A stretch of DNA of 64,000 nucleotides. It comes from Microbacterium sp. H1-D42. GTDB taxonomy: Bacteria > Actinomycetota > Actinomycetes > Actinomycetales > Microbacteriaceae. The position numbers and the translations under genes were made by a program. Under the pieces are notes generated by a model. That model did no database searches. It was given only the letters and a program-made list of their open reading frames with translations, and had not been told where the DNA came from. Each line of letters starts with the position of its first letter. The first letter of the stretch is position 1. Below, one piece after another: positions 25,450 through 33,413 of the stretch. The DNA is taken from NCBI RefSeq assembly GCF_022637555.1, contig NZ_CP093342.1, positions 682,001-746,000 on the forward strand, given 5' to 3'.

Positions 25450-26451
25450 TCAGATCATCCCTCGCACGTCGGTCAGGAAGCGCACGACCAGGCGCAGGTC
25501 GCCGCCCTTCATGCGGCTGCTGGCGCGGTGATCGGTGCAGAAGTCCTGATCTGCGCCGATCACGCCCTTGGCCGGGCAGGCGGGCGCCATCTGCAGCGGG
25601 TCGGTCGCGGAATCCGACCACAGCGCGCGGTAGTGCGCGACCCCGCCCTTTCCGCACAGCGTCTTGTCGCACAGGATGGTCATCGTCGCCGGCGCCGTGC
25701 GGGTGTACAGATCGCCGTCGGCCGAGGTGAGGTCGCCGAGGAACTGTGTGACGAGTGCTCCTGGCGTGCAGGTCTGCCCGGCAGGGCAGGAGCCGAGCGT
25801 CAGAGCTGTGCCGCCTTCGGCACCGCGCGGCAGTGTGACGATGCCGCACATCGGATGCTGCGCATCGACGACCGCGCAGCCGGCGCCATCCGCGCCGGCC
25901 GTGCCGTCGCGGAGTGACACGTCAGCGCCGTCGACGAGGGTCAACTGCAGCTCGACAGGGAACGCCGGCGCGGAGCCCACCAGTGGCGGGAGGACCGTCG
26001 GCGGGTCGTAGGGATCGATGACGGGCGGCTGAGTGGGTGTCACGGTGGCCGTGACGGTCAGTGCCGCGACGGCCTTCGAGTAGGACGTCGAGATCTGGAT
26101 GCTCGATTCTCCTGCCGGGAGGACCGCACTGGTCACGCCGAGCACTCCAAGGCCGTCCGCGGTCAGCGTGACCGTCGCGTCGTACTCGTAGTAGCTGGGG
26201 CCAGTCCCATCGGTGATTGCCACCGTGATGGTGAACGGAGTGCCGACCGCGGCGAGCACACTCGGCAGCGCCTGCGCTGGCACATCGCCCAGCGATGCGG
26301 CGACAGCGGGATCGGTCTGCGCGGTCACGACGGCAGCGGTGGGCGGAGGCGGCGGGTCGGCCGACGCCATCTGCGGGGCGATCAATGCCGCGCCGATCAG
26401 GGCGGTGACGGCGATGAGCGAGCGGGCTGCTCGCAGGCGGCGGTGCGACAT
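25450..26451 (-). CDS. Secreted protein of unknown function
   Basis: 333 aa. Sec signal peptide: basic MSHRRLRAARS, a hydrophobic core and a probable cut after MASA, giving a mature start of DPPPPPTAAVV. The mature part looks like a beta-rich domain (FTITVAITDGTGPSYYEYDATVTLTADGLG) followed by a Cys-rich half with at least eight cysteines in pairs (CAVVDAQHPMC, CPAGQTC, CDKTLC, CPAKG..C), suggesting disulfides. No LPXTG or membrane anchor. The ATG at 26451 has GAGGAG six bases upstream; the long upstream extension of the frame is antisense to the MFS gene. I do not recognise the family. Confidence 0.8.
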   Translation of the reverse strand: MSHRRLRAARSLIAVTALIGAALIAPQMASADPPPPPTAAVVTAQTDPAVAASLGDVPAQALPSVLAAVGTPFTITVAITDGTGPSYYEYDATVTLTADGLGVLGVTSAVLPAGESSIQISTSYSKAVAALTVTATVTPTQPPVIDPYDPPTVLPPLVGSAPAFPVELQLTLVDGADVSLRDGTAGADGAGCAVVDAQHPMCGIVTLPRGAEGGTALTLGSCPAGQTCTPGALVTQFLGDLTSADGDLYTRTAPATMTILCDKTLCGKGGVAHYRALWSDSATDPLQMAPACPAKGVIGADQDFCTDHRASSRMKGGDLRLVVRFLTDVRGMI

Positions 26452-26510
26452 GACGAACTCCTCGACGTTCGGCGGGCATTTTCCAGCCTGACTCTCCGCA
26501 CGCGTGAAAA

Positions 26511-26562
26511 GATCCGTGAGTTCACTGAGGTTTCCGCTGGGCCGACCCGAGACGCTGTGGAG
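26511..26562 (+). repeat. Copy B of the dispersed repeat, upstream of the MFS-patatin gene
   Basis: Begins gatccgtgagttcac and runs to the gene start; see minus-strand 18477-18528 for the related copy. The position in a divergent promoter region suggests a regulatory site, but similarity over the second half is loose. Confidence 0.4.
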
Positions 26563-29500
26563 ATGGCGTTGCAGTCCGATCAGAGAACCCTCCCCGAGGA
26601 ACAGGACCCCGCTCCGCACTCGACTTCGGCTCGCCGTGGACGGGTTCCGGAGCGCACGGTGCTGCTGGTCGCGTCCTTCGGCGCGGTGCTCGCATTTCTC
26701 GACGCCACGATCGTGAACATCGCGTTTCCCAGCATCCGAGCGTCCTTCCCCGATGAGAGCATCGGCGACATCTCCTGGGTGCTGAACGCCTACAACATCG
26801 TGTTCGCGGCGTTCATGATCGTCTTCGGCAGACTGTGCGACCTCTTGGGACGCCGTCGCATCTATCTGCTCGGAGTCGGGCTGTTCACACTGTCGTCGCT
26901 GGTGTGCGCGCTGGCGCCGTCGATCGAGGTGCTGATCGGGGCGCGCATCACGCAGGCGCTGGGGTCTGCGATGATCGTGCCGGCTTCGCTCGCGCTCGTC
27001 ATCGACGGCTTCCCTGCTGCCCGCAAGGCGCGGGCAGTGGGGCTGTGGTCGGCTGCCGCCGCCGTCGCATCGGGGTTGGGGCCCCCGATCGGCGGCGCGC
27101 TGGTCGAAGCCGGCGGCTGGCAGTGGGCGTTCTGGGTGAATCTGCCACTGGGGGTGGTCGCGTGGTGGCTGGCACGGCGCCAGCTGGTCGACAGCCGCGC
27201 ACCGGGGCGCCGGCGCATGCCGGATCTGCGAGGGGCGATCCTGCTCGCCGGTGCTCTCGGCCTGCTCAATGCGGCGATCATCAAAGCAGACGACTGGGGT
27301 GCGACCAGCCCGATGCTGTGGCTGGTGATCGGCGGCACTGTCGTGCTGTTCGCCGGATTCATCTTCAGCTCGATGCGACACCGCTCACCTGTGCTCGATG
27401 CGGCGATGATGCGCAACCGGCCGTTCGTCGTCGCGAACATCGCCACCCTCGTGGCCGGCGTCGGGTTCTTCGCGTACATGCTGGGGAACGTGCTGTGGCT
27501 GCAGTACGTATGGCAGTACACGATCCTCGAGGCAGGCCTCGCCCTCGTGCCTGGGGCGCTGGTGGCGGCGGTGGTCGCGGGGCTTCTCGAGCCAGTCGCC
27601 GCGCGCTTCGGCTACCGGTGGATCATCTCGGCGGGGTTCGTCATCTGGGCGCTCGGCTACGTCTGGTACGTCAACGCCGTGGGCACGACACCGGATTTCA
27701 TGGGGGAGTGGCTGCCGGGGCAGATCATCAGCGGAATCGGGGTCGGGGCGACGCTGCCCCTGCTGGCTGCGTCGACGCTGGCGACGCAGCCGGGCGGCAA
27801 GTTCGCGACGGCATCGGCGGTGATCTCCAGCGCCCGGCAGATCGGCGGCACCATCGGCGTGGCGCTGCTGGTCGTGATCCTTGGCACCCCGACGGCCGCC
27901 ACCGTCGTGCAGGATCTGCGCGACGGCTGGACGATGAGCATCATCGCCTTCGCCGCCGGAGCGGTGATCACCCTGTTCCTGGGGCGTGTGAGTCACCAGA
28001 GCGACGCCGTCGTCGAGGTCGCGGACGAGCGGCCATCGGCACTGCGGATGCCCGACACGGCGCGTTCCGTCGTGCTGCGCCGCGCGGTCGCGTCGCCCGA
28101 GGAATCGCTGTTCGGGCGGCTGCCGTCTGACGCGCAGAAACGGCTGCGCGACGGGGCGACGCCCCGCACCGTGCGGGCCGGTGAGTGGCTGCTGCGACAG
28201 GGGGAGGCGGCCGAATCGATGTTCGTGATCGTCTCTGGTCGGGCAGAGGTGGTGATCGATGACGAGGTGGTGCGTGAGCTGGGGCCAGGGGCGCTCGTCG
28301 GCGAGCTCGCGCTGTTCACCGACGGGCTGCGGTCGGCCTCGATCCGCGCTCGCCGCGACTGCCACGTGCTCGAAGTCTCGCGCGACCTGCTCGGCCGCAC
28401 GATAGGCGAGGATCCGGCGTGCCTCTCGGCGCTCGTCACGGGTCTGGCAGGGCAGCTCGCGCAGGCGCGCCCGACGGTCACACGGTCGGCGACGAGGCCG
28501 CACCTGATCGCTGTCATCGGGGTGGGACGGGGAGCGCCGACGCAGGCGATCGCCGGGATGCTGAAGCGCGGCCTGGCCGCGCACGCGCGGGTCGCGCAGC
28601 TGACGGGACCGTGCACGCCCGAGCAGATCGATCGCGCAGAGGCCGAGAACGAGATGGTGATGCTCGTCGCGGATGGGGAGGACCGTGACTGGACGGGATC
28701 CTGCGCACGGGAGGCGGATGCCGTCGTGCTGGTGGGCCTGATCGGGGACGCCCCACCGGCGGCGCTGCCGCAGACCAGCACGCGGGCGGAGCTCGTACTT
28801 GTCGGCACGCCGGCCCGAGCCATGCGGCAGGCCTGGCTGGACGCCGTCGATCCGTGGCGGGTCAGCGAGATCAGCATGGACGAGGTCGCTTCGGCGGGGG
28901 CGCCGGCAGCGGGCATCCGAGGTCTCATCGATCGCCTCTCCGGGCACTCGGTCGCACTCGTTCTCGGCGGCGGCGGGGCGCGCGCTCTCACGCACGTCGG
29001 CGTGCTGCTCGAGCTCGAAGAGGCAGGGGTCCGCATCGACCGCATCGCCGGGGCCAGCATGGGGGCGGTGCTGGCGGGGTACTACGCGAGGGGCGTCACG
29101 GCCGCCGAGCTCGGCGACGCCGCGTACCGCGAGTTCGTGCGGGAGGACATCCTCGGCGACTACGGGCTGCCGCGCACGTCACTGGCGCGGGGCAAGCGCG
29201 TGCATCGCGCGCTGGTGCGCTGCTTCGACGACCAGCGCATCGAAGAGCAGCCGCGCGGCTTCCGGTGCGTGAGCACCGACCTGCTCACCCGTGCGACGGT
29301 CATGCACCGCTCAGGGCTCATGCTCGACGCGATCAAGGCGTCGTCGCGGCTGCCGGTGCTGTTCACCCCGGTGCCGAGCGAGGGTCGGCTGCTGGTCGAC
29401 GGCGGTGTGCTCGACAATCTGCCGGTCGACAGCGTCACCGAGCGCAGCGAGGGCCCGGTGATCGCCGTGAACATCTCGATGAGCGGCGGTGGGCAGCAGC

Positions 29501-29739
29501 GGGTGCCTGGGGAGGCACCGCGCCCAGTGCGCATCCCGCCACTGGGGGAGACGATGCTGCGGACGCTGATGATCGGCGGCGGGGGCCCTGTCGAGGCACA
29601 GCAGCTGGGCGCCTGGGTGATCACACCGCACTCGATGGGCGTCGGGCTGCTGGAGTTCCATCAGTACGACCGGATGGTCGAGGCCGGTCGCGCCGCCGCC
29701 CGCGACCTGCTGGAGCAGACCGGAGGAGATCTGCAGTAG
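26563..29739 (+). CDS. MFS transporter / cyclic-nucleotide-binding / patatin fusion
   Basis: 1058 aa. Residues 1-470 form a 14-TM drug-exporter-type MFS domain (FLDATIVNIAFPSI; GRRRIYLLG). About 515-630 is a cNMP-binding domain with a complete phosphate cassette, LVGELALFTDGLRSASI, including the Glu and Arg that bind cAMP. About 640-780 is an alpha/beta linker. About 795-1040 is a patatin phospholipase with GGGGAR oxyanion loop, Ser in AGASMG and Asp in DGGVLDN, so the catalytic dyad is intact. Same layout as M. tuberculosis Rv3239c and Rv3728. A lipid-linked transport or membrane-remodelling role under cAMP control is inferred. The ATG has GGAG directly abutting it, so the start is uncertain. 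Confidence 0.9.
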   Translation: MALQSDQRTLPEEQDPAPHSTSARRGRVPERTVLLVASFGAVLAFLDATIVNIAFPSIRASFPDESIGDISWVLNAYNIVFAAFMIVFGRLCDLLGRRRIYLLGVGLFTLSSLVCALAPSIEVLIGARITQALGSAMIVPASLALVIDGFPAARKARAVGLWSAAAAVASGLGPPIGGALVEAGGWQWAFWVNLPLGVVAWWLARRQLVDSRAPGRRRMPDLRGAILLAGALGLLNAAIIKADDWGATSPMLWLVIGGTVVLFAGFIFSSMRHRSPVLDAAMMRNRPFVVANIATLVAGVGFFAYMLGNVLWLQYVWQYTILEAGLALVPGALVAAVVAGLLEPVAARFGYRWIISAGFVIWALGYVWYVNAVGTTPDFMGEWLPGQIISGIGVGATLPLLAASTLATQPGGKFATASAVISSARQIGGTIGVALLVVILGTPTAATVVQDLRDGWTMSIIAFAAGAVITLFLGRVSHQSDAVVEVADERPSALRMPDTARSVVLRRAVASPEESLFGRLPSDAQKRLRDGATPRTVRAGEWLLRQGEAAESMFVIVSGRAEVVIDDEVVRELGPGALVGELALFTDGLRSASIRARRDCHVLEVSRDLLGRTIGEDPACLSALVTGLAGQLAQARPTVTRSATRPHLIAVIGVGRGAPTQAIAGMLKRGLAAHARVAQLTGPCTPEQIDRAEAENEMVMLVADGEDRDWTGSCAREADAVVLVGLIGDAPPAALPQTSTRAELVLVGTPARAMRQAWLDAVDPWRVSEISMDEVASAGAPAAGIRGLIDRLSGHSVALVLGGGGARALTHVGVLLELEEAGVRIDRIAGASMGAVLAGYYARGVTAAELGDAAYREFVREDILGDYGLPRTSLARGKRVHRALVRCFDDQRIEEQPRGFRCVSTDLLTRATVMHRSGLMLDAIKASSRLPVLFTPVPSEGRLLVDGGVLDNLPVDSVTERSEGPVIAVNISMSGGGQQRVPGEAPRPVRIPPLGETMLRTLMIGGGGPVEAQQLGAWVITPHSMGVGLLEFHQYDRMVEAGRAAARDLLEQTGGDLQ

Positions 29740-29762
29740 CGCAGATGCGGTACGGTAGCCAC

Positions 29763-29822
29763 ATGATCAATCGTTGGTATGCGTATTTTGAGTCGGCTCT
29801 GGAGGGGCCGGCGCCGAAGTAG
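29763..29822 (+). CDS. Leader peptide rich in aromatic residues, upstream of DAHP synthase
   Basis: Nineteen codons, MINRWYAYFESALEGPAPK. Codons 5-9 are Trp-Tyr-Ala-Tyr-Phe, all three end products of the pathway controlled by the next gene. TACGGT at 29751-29756 is a plausible -10 whose start point would fall on the ATG, making this a leaderless leader ORF. The Glu-Ser-Ala-Leu codons that follow form one arm of the first hairpin. Confidence 0.82.
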   Translation: MINRWYAYFESALEGPAPK

Positions 29823-29881
29823 CGCCCACCAACACCTTCAGAGCCGACAAGCCAGAGCAATTGCTCTGGCTTTCGCCGTTT
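29792..29881 (+). promoter_or_regulatory. Transcription attenuator of DAHP synthase
   Basis: Segment A gtcggctctg (29792-29801, inside the leader ORF) pairs perfectly with segment B cagagccgac (29839-29848). The adjacent palindrome gccagagcaattgctctggc (29851-29870) folds into an 8-bp stem with AATT loop followed by tttcgccgttt, a terminator. B can instead pair with the 3' arm of that stem (29863-29868). A ribosome stalled at the aromatic codons would cover A, free B and break the terminator. Structures are seen; the mechanism follows the standard trp-type model. Confidence 0.78.
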
Positions 29882-29934
29882 CGGCGGGCTCTGCGCGGGT
29901 CCGTCGTGAACCATCACGAATCAGGACAGGACCC

Positions 29935-31014
29935 ATGCACAGCACTGACACCCTCGAGACCACCGCCGACCTGCACGTCGCCGGCTTCACGGCGCTGCCG
30001 TCGCCGGCATCCGTCGCAGGCGCGCTGCCGCTCGGCGCCGAGCGCGGCGCACTCGTGGCCCGCACGCGCGCCGAGGTGCGCGCGATCATGGATGGTCGCG
30101 ATGATCGGATGCTGGTGATCGCCGGCCCCTGCTCGATCCACGACACCGACGCCGGGCTCGAATACGCCGGGCGCCTGGTGCGCGAGGCCGAGCGCCACCG
30201 CGACGACCTGCTGATCGTGATGCGCGCGTACTTCGAGAAGCCGCGCACCACGGTGGGCTGGAAGGGCCTCATCAACGACCCGCACCTGGACGGCAGCCAC
30301 GACATCGAGACCGGGCTGCGGATGGCCCGCGGATTCCTGCGCGATGTCACCGCTCTCGGCATGCCGTGCGGCACGGAGTTCCTCGAGCCGATCAGCCCGC
30401 AGTACACCGCCGACCTCATCACGTGGGGTGCCATCGGCGCACGCACGACCGAGAGCCAGATCCACCGCCAGCTCGCCTCCGGCCTGTCGATGCCGATCGG
30501 CTTCAAGAACGGCACCGATGGCGGGCTGCAGGTCGCCCTGGATGCCGCGTCGGCAGCATCCGCCCCGCAGGCCTTCCTCGGCATCGGCGGTGACGGGCGC
30601 GCGAGCCTGGTCGCGACCACAGGCAACCCCGACACGTCCGTGATCCTTCGCGGCGGCGCCGACGGACCGAACTACGGCGCTGAGCACGTGCGGCGCGCGT
30701 CGGAGCGGCTGTCGGCCGCCGGGCTCACGACGCGGGTGATCGTCGACGCGAGCCACGCCAACAGCGGCAAGGACCACCTGCGGCAGGCCGAGGTCGTCGC
30801 CGAGCTGGCCGCGCAGATCGCGACCGACGGTTCGGCGATCGCCGGTGTGATGCTGGAGAGCAACCTCGTCGCCGGCGCACAGAAGCTCGATGTCGCATCG
30901 GGACCGGCCGGTCTGGTGCGCGGACAGAGCGTGACGGATGCCTGCATGGGCTGGGATGCCACGGCTGAGGCGCTCGCGCAGCTGGCCGCGGCCACGCGGG
31001 CGCGACGGGGCTGA
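29935..31014 (+). CDS. aroG: 3-deoxy-7-phosphoheptulonate (DAHP) synthase, class I
   Basis: 359 aa. It condenses phosphoenolpyruvate and erythrose 4-phosphate, the first step to Trp, Tyr and Phe. Class I (AroFGH) features include LVIAGPCSIHD near residue 62, MRAYFEKPRTTVGWKGLINDP, GTEFLEPISPQY, IGARTTESQIHRQLASGLSMPIGFKNGTDG and VDASHANSGKDH, giving the metal ligands Cys, His, Glu and Asp. The ATG at 29935 has AGGA eight bases upstream; the frame is open upstream but crosses the attenuator. Likely regulated by the leader peptide and perhaps by feedback inhibition. Confidence 0.95.
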   Translation: MHSTDTLETTADLHVAGFTALPSPASVAGALPLGAERGALVARTRAEVRAIMDGRDDRMLVIAGPCSIHDTDAGLEYAGRLVREAERHRDDLLIVMRAYFEKPRTTVGWKGLINDPHLDGSHDIETGLRMARGFLRDVTALGMPCGTEFLEPISPQYTADLITWGAIGARTTESQIHRQLASGLSMPIGFKNGTDGGLQVALDAASAASAPQAFLGIGGDGRASLVATTGNPDTSVILRGGADGPNYGAEHVRRASERLSAAGLTTRVIVDASHANSGKDHLRQAEVVAELAAQIATDGSAIAGVMLESNLVAGAQKLDVASGPAGLVRGQSVTDACMGWDATAEALAQLAAATRARRG

Positions 31015-31019
31015 CCCCG

Positions 31020-33119
31020 TCAGTCGTCCCGTCGGATGATGTCCAGCCCGGCGGCGGCGTACTGCCGCAGCGTCGCTCCGGGCAGGAACGCCTGGGTCAG
31101 CGCCACGCTGATCCGGGGCAGGTCCACCGCCTCGCGGTACACCAGGTGCAGTGTCTCGTACCGCGGGTGGAACTTCTCCTTGAACCGGTGCAGCGAGCGG
31201 AATCCGTACACCGGCTCGAGCAGGTCGGAGAGCCGTTCGCTGAGCGCGGCGATCGCGCCGGCATCCGGCGGGTAGTCGTGCGTCAGTGGCGCGCCGGAGA
31301 GCGAGAGGAACTCGGCCCCCTCATCGCGGAACGCCGCTGCCGACATCCCGATCAGGTACTCCATGACGGGAGGGAATCCGTCGGGACGGCGCCGCATCAG
31401 ATCCAGCGTCCAGCCGCGCACCCCGTCTTCGGGACCGTAGACCGGAAGCCAGGAGAGGAAGCCGTCCACATCTCCGTTCGCCGCGGTGGCGATCGCCACG
31501 CGCACATGCGGGTCCTGTGCCTCGGCGAGCGTGCCGAGCGTGAACCGCATCTCGGGCAGATCCTTGTCTCCCACCCACAGATCCGAGATCGCCTGCAGCT
31601 GTGCGCGCACGCCCCAGCGCTCATCCGCGAGGCGTGTGACCGTGAACGTGACGCCTTCGCGCTGTGCGCGATTGGCGGCCGTGCGGATCGCGCCCCAGCG
31701 CTTGCCGGTGAACTCCAGCCCTGGCAGGTCCACGATCGTGTCGTCGGCGATCACGAGGCTCTGCCACCCCTCGGGTCCCGCTGCGCGGGTGTCGTCGTCG
31801 GCGCTGAAGAAGCATGGCGTGAGCCCCGCGCGCTCGGCACGATCGATGAACTCCGCCACGGCCGCGGCCCGGTCGGATGGATCGCCGATCGGATCGGCCA
31901 GTGCGAGCGCGACGCCGTTGTGGCGCTGATAGGCGACGATCCCGCCGGACGTGCGCAGATACTCGTTCGGCTCCCAGGTCGTCATCCACGACAGCGTTCC
32001 GCCGCCGTGCCGCTGCAGCGCCGTGATGACGTCGTCGCGAGTGGGTGCAGGCCCGCTGCCGAGCGGCGGCCGGCGCCGCCACCGGAAGGCGCGGCGGGTG
32101 ATCAGGAGCATGATCAGGAACAGCGCCCACAGGACGCCGGTGGCCACCGCCATCCGCGCGTTCAGCCCGAGGTCCTCGAGATCCTTCTCCATCGAGAGTC
32201 GGAGCGCGAGCACGATGACCGCACCCAGCAGCACGTTCAGTACGGCGTAGAGCAACGACAGCAGCCACGCCCAGCGCCGGCCGCGGCGCAATCCGTTCAG
32301 CACGAGCACACTGACCCCGAGGTCGATCAGCACGCTCCAGCCCAGCGTCTCGGAGGGCACGGTGTCGCCGAACGGCCCCGAGGTGGGCACGTAGTCGACG
32401 ATCGTCGAGATCGCCACCAGCACGATCAGGACCCAGAACGCGAGCAGCCGCTGCTCGCGCACCGTCCCACTGCGCAGCGTCAGCGAGCGGTCCACGCCAA
32501 GCACCAGCACGACCGCGGCGGCGTGCTCGAGATCAGCGATGCCGCCCCAGAACAGCAGCGTGATGAAGATGTAGGCGAGCAACGTCAGCCATGCCCGGTT
32601 CCGCCAGGGCGCGGGCAGCACGCCCACCGCGGCGGCGATGCACGCGAGGAGCCCTCCGCTGGGCCCGACGTCGAGCGCCGTGGCCTGATGCTGCACCCAG
32701 GGCCAGGCCGGGGTGAGGACAGTGAGCAGCCAGAGCAGTCCCGCGGTGGCGAGGACGGCGAACAGCTGCCCACCTGCGAACCACGCGGCGGTCACGCGCC
32801 ACCCGCGATGCCACTCGAGGTACGCGACGCCGAGCAGGCATGCGACCAGCAGCAGATATCCCAGTGGCTGGGCCGCGAGGAAGGTGCCGGTCAGCGGCGT
32901 CCACCACCTGCCCTCCTGCAAAGCGGGCAGGCCGTACGCCAACACGTCCCAGAGGGGACTGTTCTGGAACGGACTCCACAGTGCCCCGGTTGCGAGCCCC
33001 GCCAACAGCAGCGCGACGAGGATCAGGATGCTGACGGGCAGCCGTCGGATCAGACGGAGGGGACCGCCGCGCTGCGGCGCGACGGCTTCCTCCGGGAGCG
33101 CCTGCCCGTCGACGGTCAT
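31020..33119 (-). CDS. DUF2156 (MprF-type lysyltransferase domain) membrane protein with rhomboid-like N-terminus
   Basis: 699 aa. The N-terminal half has 6-8 hydrophobic segments. The first part resembles a rhomboid fold, with GRWWTPLTGTF, DVGPSGGLLACIAA and DLEHAAAVVLVLGV, so the Ser and His positions of a rhomboid dyad may be present. Further membrane segments lead to a C-terminal DUF2156 domain of about 300 aa (GGTLSWMTTWEPNEYL, FTGKRWGAIRTAANRAQREG, VMEYLIGMSAAAFRDEGAEFLSLSGAPL), the fold that transfers lysine from Lys-tRNA to phosphatidylglycerol. Likely role: cell-envelope lipid modification. The start overlaps a 46-aa ORF by 4 bp; it ends 5 bp from the convergent DAHP synthase stop. 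Confidence 0.82.
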   Translation of the reverse strand: MTVDGQALPEEAVAPQRGGPLRLIRRLPVSILILVALLLAGLATGALWSPFQNSPLWDVLAYGLPALQEGRWWTPLTGTFLAAQPLGYLLLVACLLGVAYLEWHRGWRVTAAWFAGGQLFAVLATAGLLWLLTVLTPAWPWVQHQATALDVGPSGGLLACIAAAVGVLPAPWRNRAWLTLLAYIFITLLFWGGIADLEHAAAVVLVLGVDRSLTLRSGTVREQRLLAFWVLIVLVAISTIVDYVPTSGPFGDTVPSETLGWSVLIDLGVSVLVLNGLRRGRRWAWLLSLLYAVLNVLLGAVIVLALRLSMEKDLEDLGLNARMAVATGVLWALFLIMLLITRRAFRWRRRPPLGSGPAPTRDDVITALQRHGGGTLSWMTTWEPNEYLRTSGGIVAYQRHNGVALALADPIGDPSDRAAAVAEFIDRAERAGLTPCFFSADDDTRAAGPEGWQSLVIADDTIVDLPGLEFTGKRWGAIRTAANRAQREGVTFTVTRLADERWGVRAQLQAISDLWVGDKDLPEMRFTLGTLAEAQDPHVRVAIATAANGDVDGFLSWLPVYGPEDGVRGWTLDLMRRRPDGFPPVMEYLIGMSAAAFRDEGAEFLSLSGAPLTHDYPPDAGAIAALSERLSDLLEPVYGFRSLHRFKEKFHPRYETLHLVYREAVDLPRISVALTQAFLPGATLRQYAAAGLDIIRRDD

Positions 33120-33256
33120 GCCGCGACCGGGGCGGGGGAGACGGTGCGCTCGAACCACACGGGATGCCGTCTGTCCAGCGGGCAGGTCGTGTCAGCCGGG
33201 CCGTTCCAGATGCGGGGGCGGACGCGAAGCGCCGTGGGGGAGACTCTGGTGGTCAT
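33116..33256 (-). CDS. Small protein, 46 aa, translationally coupled to the DUF2156 gene
   Basis: MTTRVSPTALRVRPRIWNGP, then a short stretch ending WFERTVSPAPVAA. It has its own ribosome site (GAAAGG, seven bases before the ATG), and its stop overlaps the ATG of the DUF2156 gene as ATGA, whereas that gene has no good site of its own. It is basic, with one Cys and no membrane segment. Function unknown; it may be a coupling ORF or a small partner. Confidence 0.55.
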   Translation of the reverse strand: MTTRVSPTALRVRPRIWNGPADTTCPLDRRHPVWFERTVSPAPVAA

Positions 33257-33413
33257 CCGTGTGCCTTTCGAACGAGGACGATCCGAGATCGGTGATTCGA
33301 CAGTAGTCGAGCGCGGGATCGCCGTGGACGAGGCCAGACGGTGACAGCGGCAGCTGCCGGATCTCCTTGGCGGTTCCATTGACGCGGAGCGCGGGCGGGC
33401 GTCAGATGGTCTC

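Noticed and set aside
26451..27381. N-terminal extension of the secreted protein by 310 codons
   Set aside because: Antisense to the MFS domain; the signal peptide at 26451 with GAGGAG upstream marks the true start.
31146..33344. 732-codon plus-strand frame opposite the DUF2156 gene
   Set aside because: Low-complexity Arg/Gln/His composition, no domain, antisense to a membrane protein with clear motifs.
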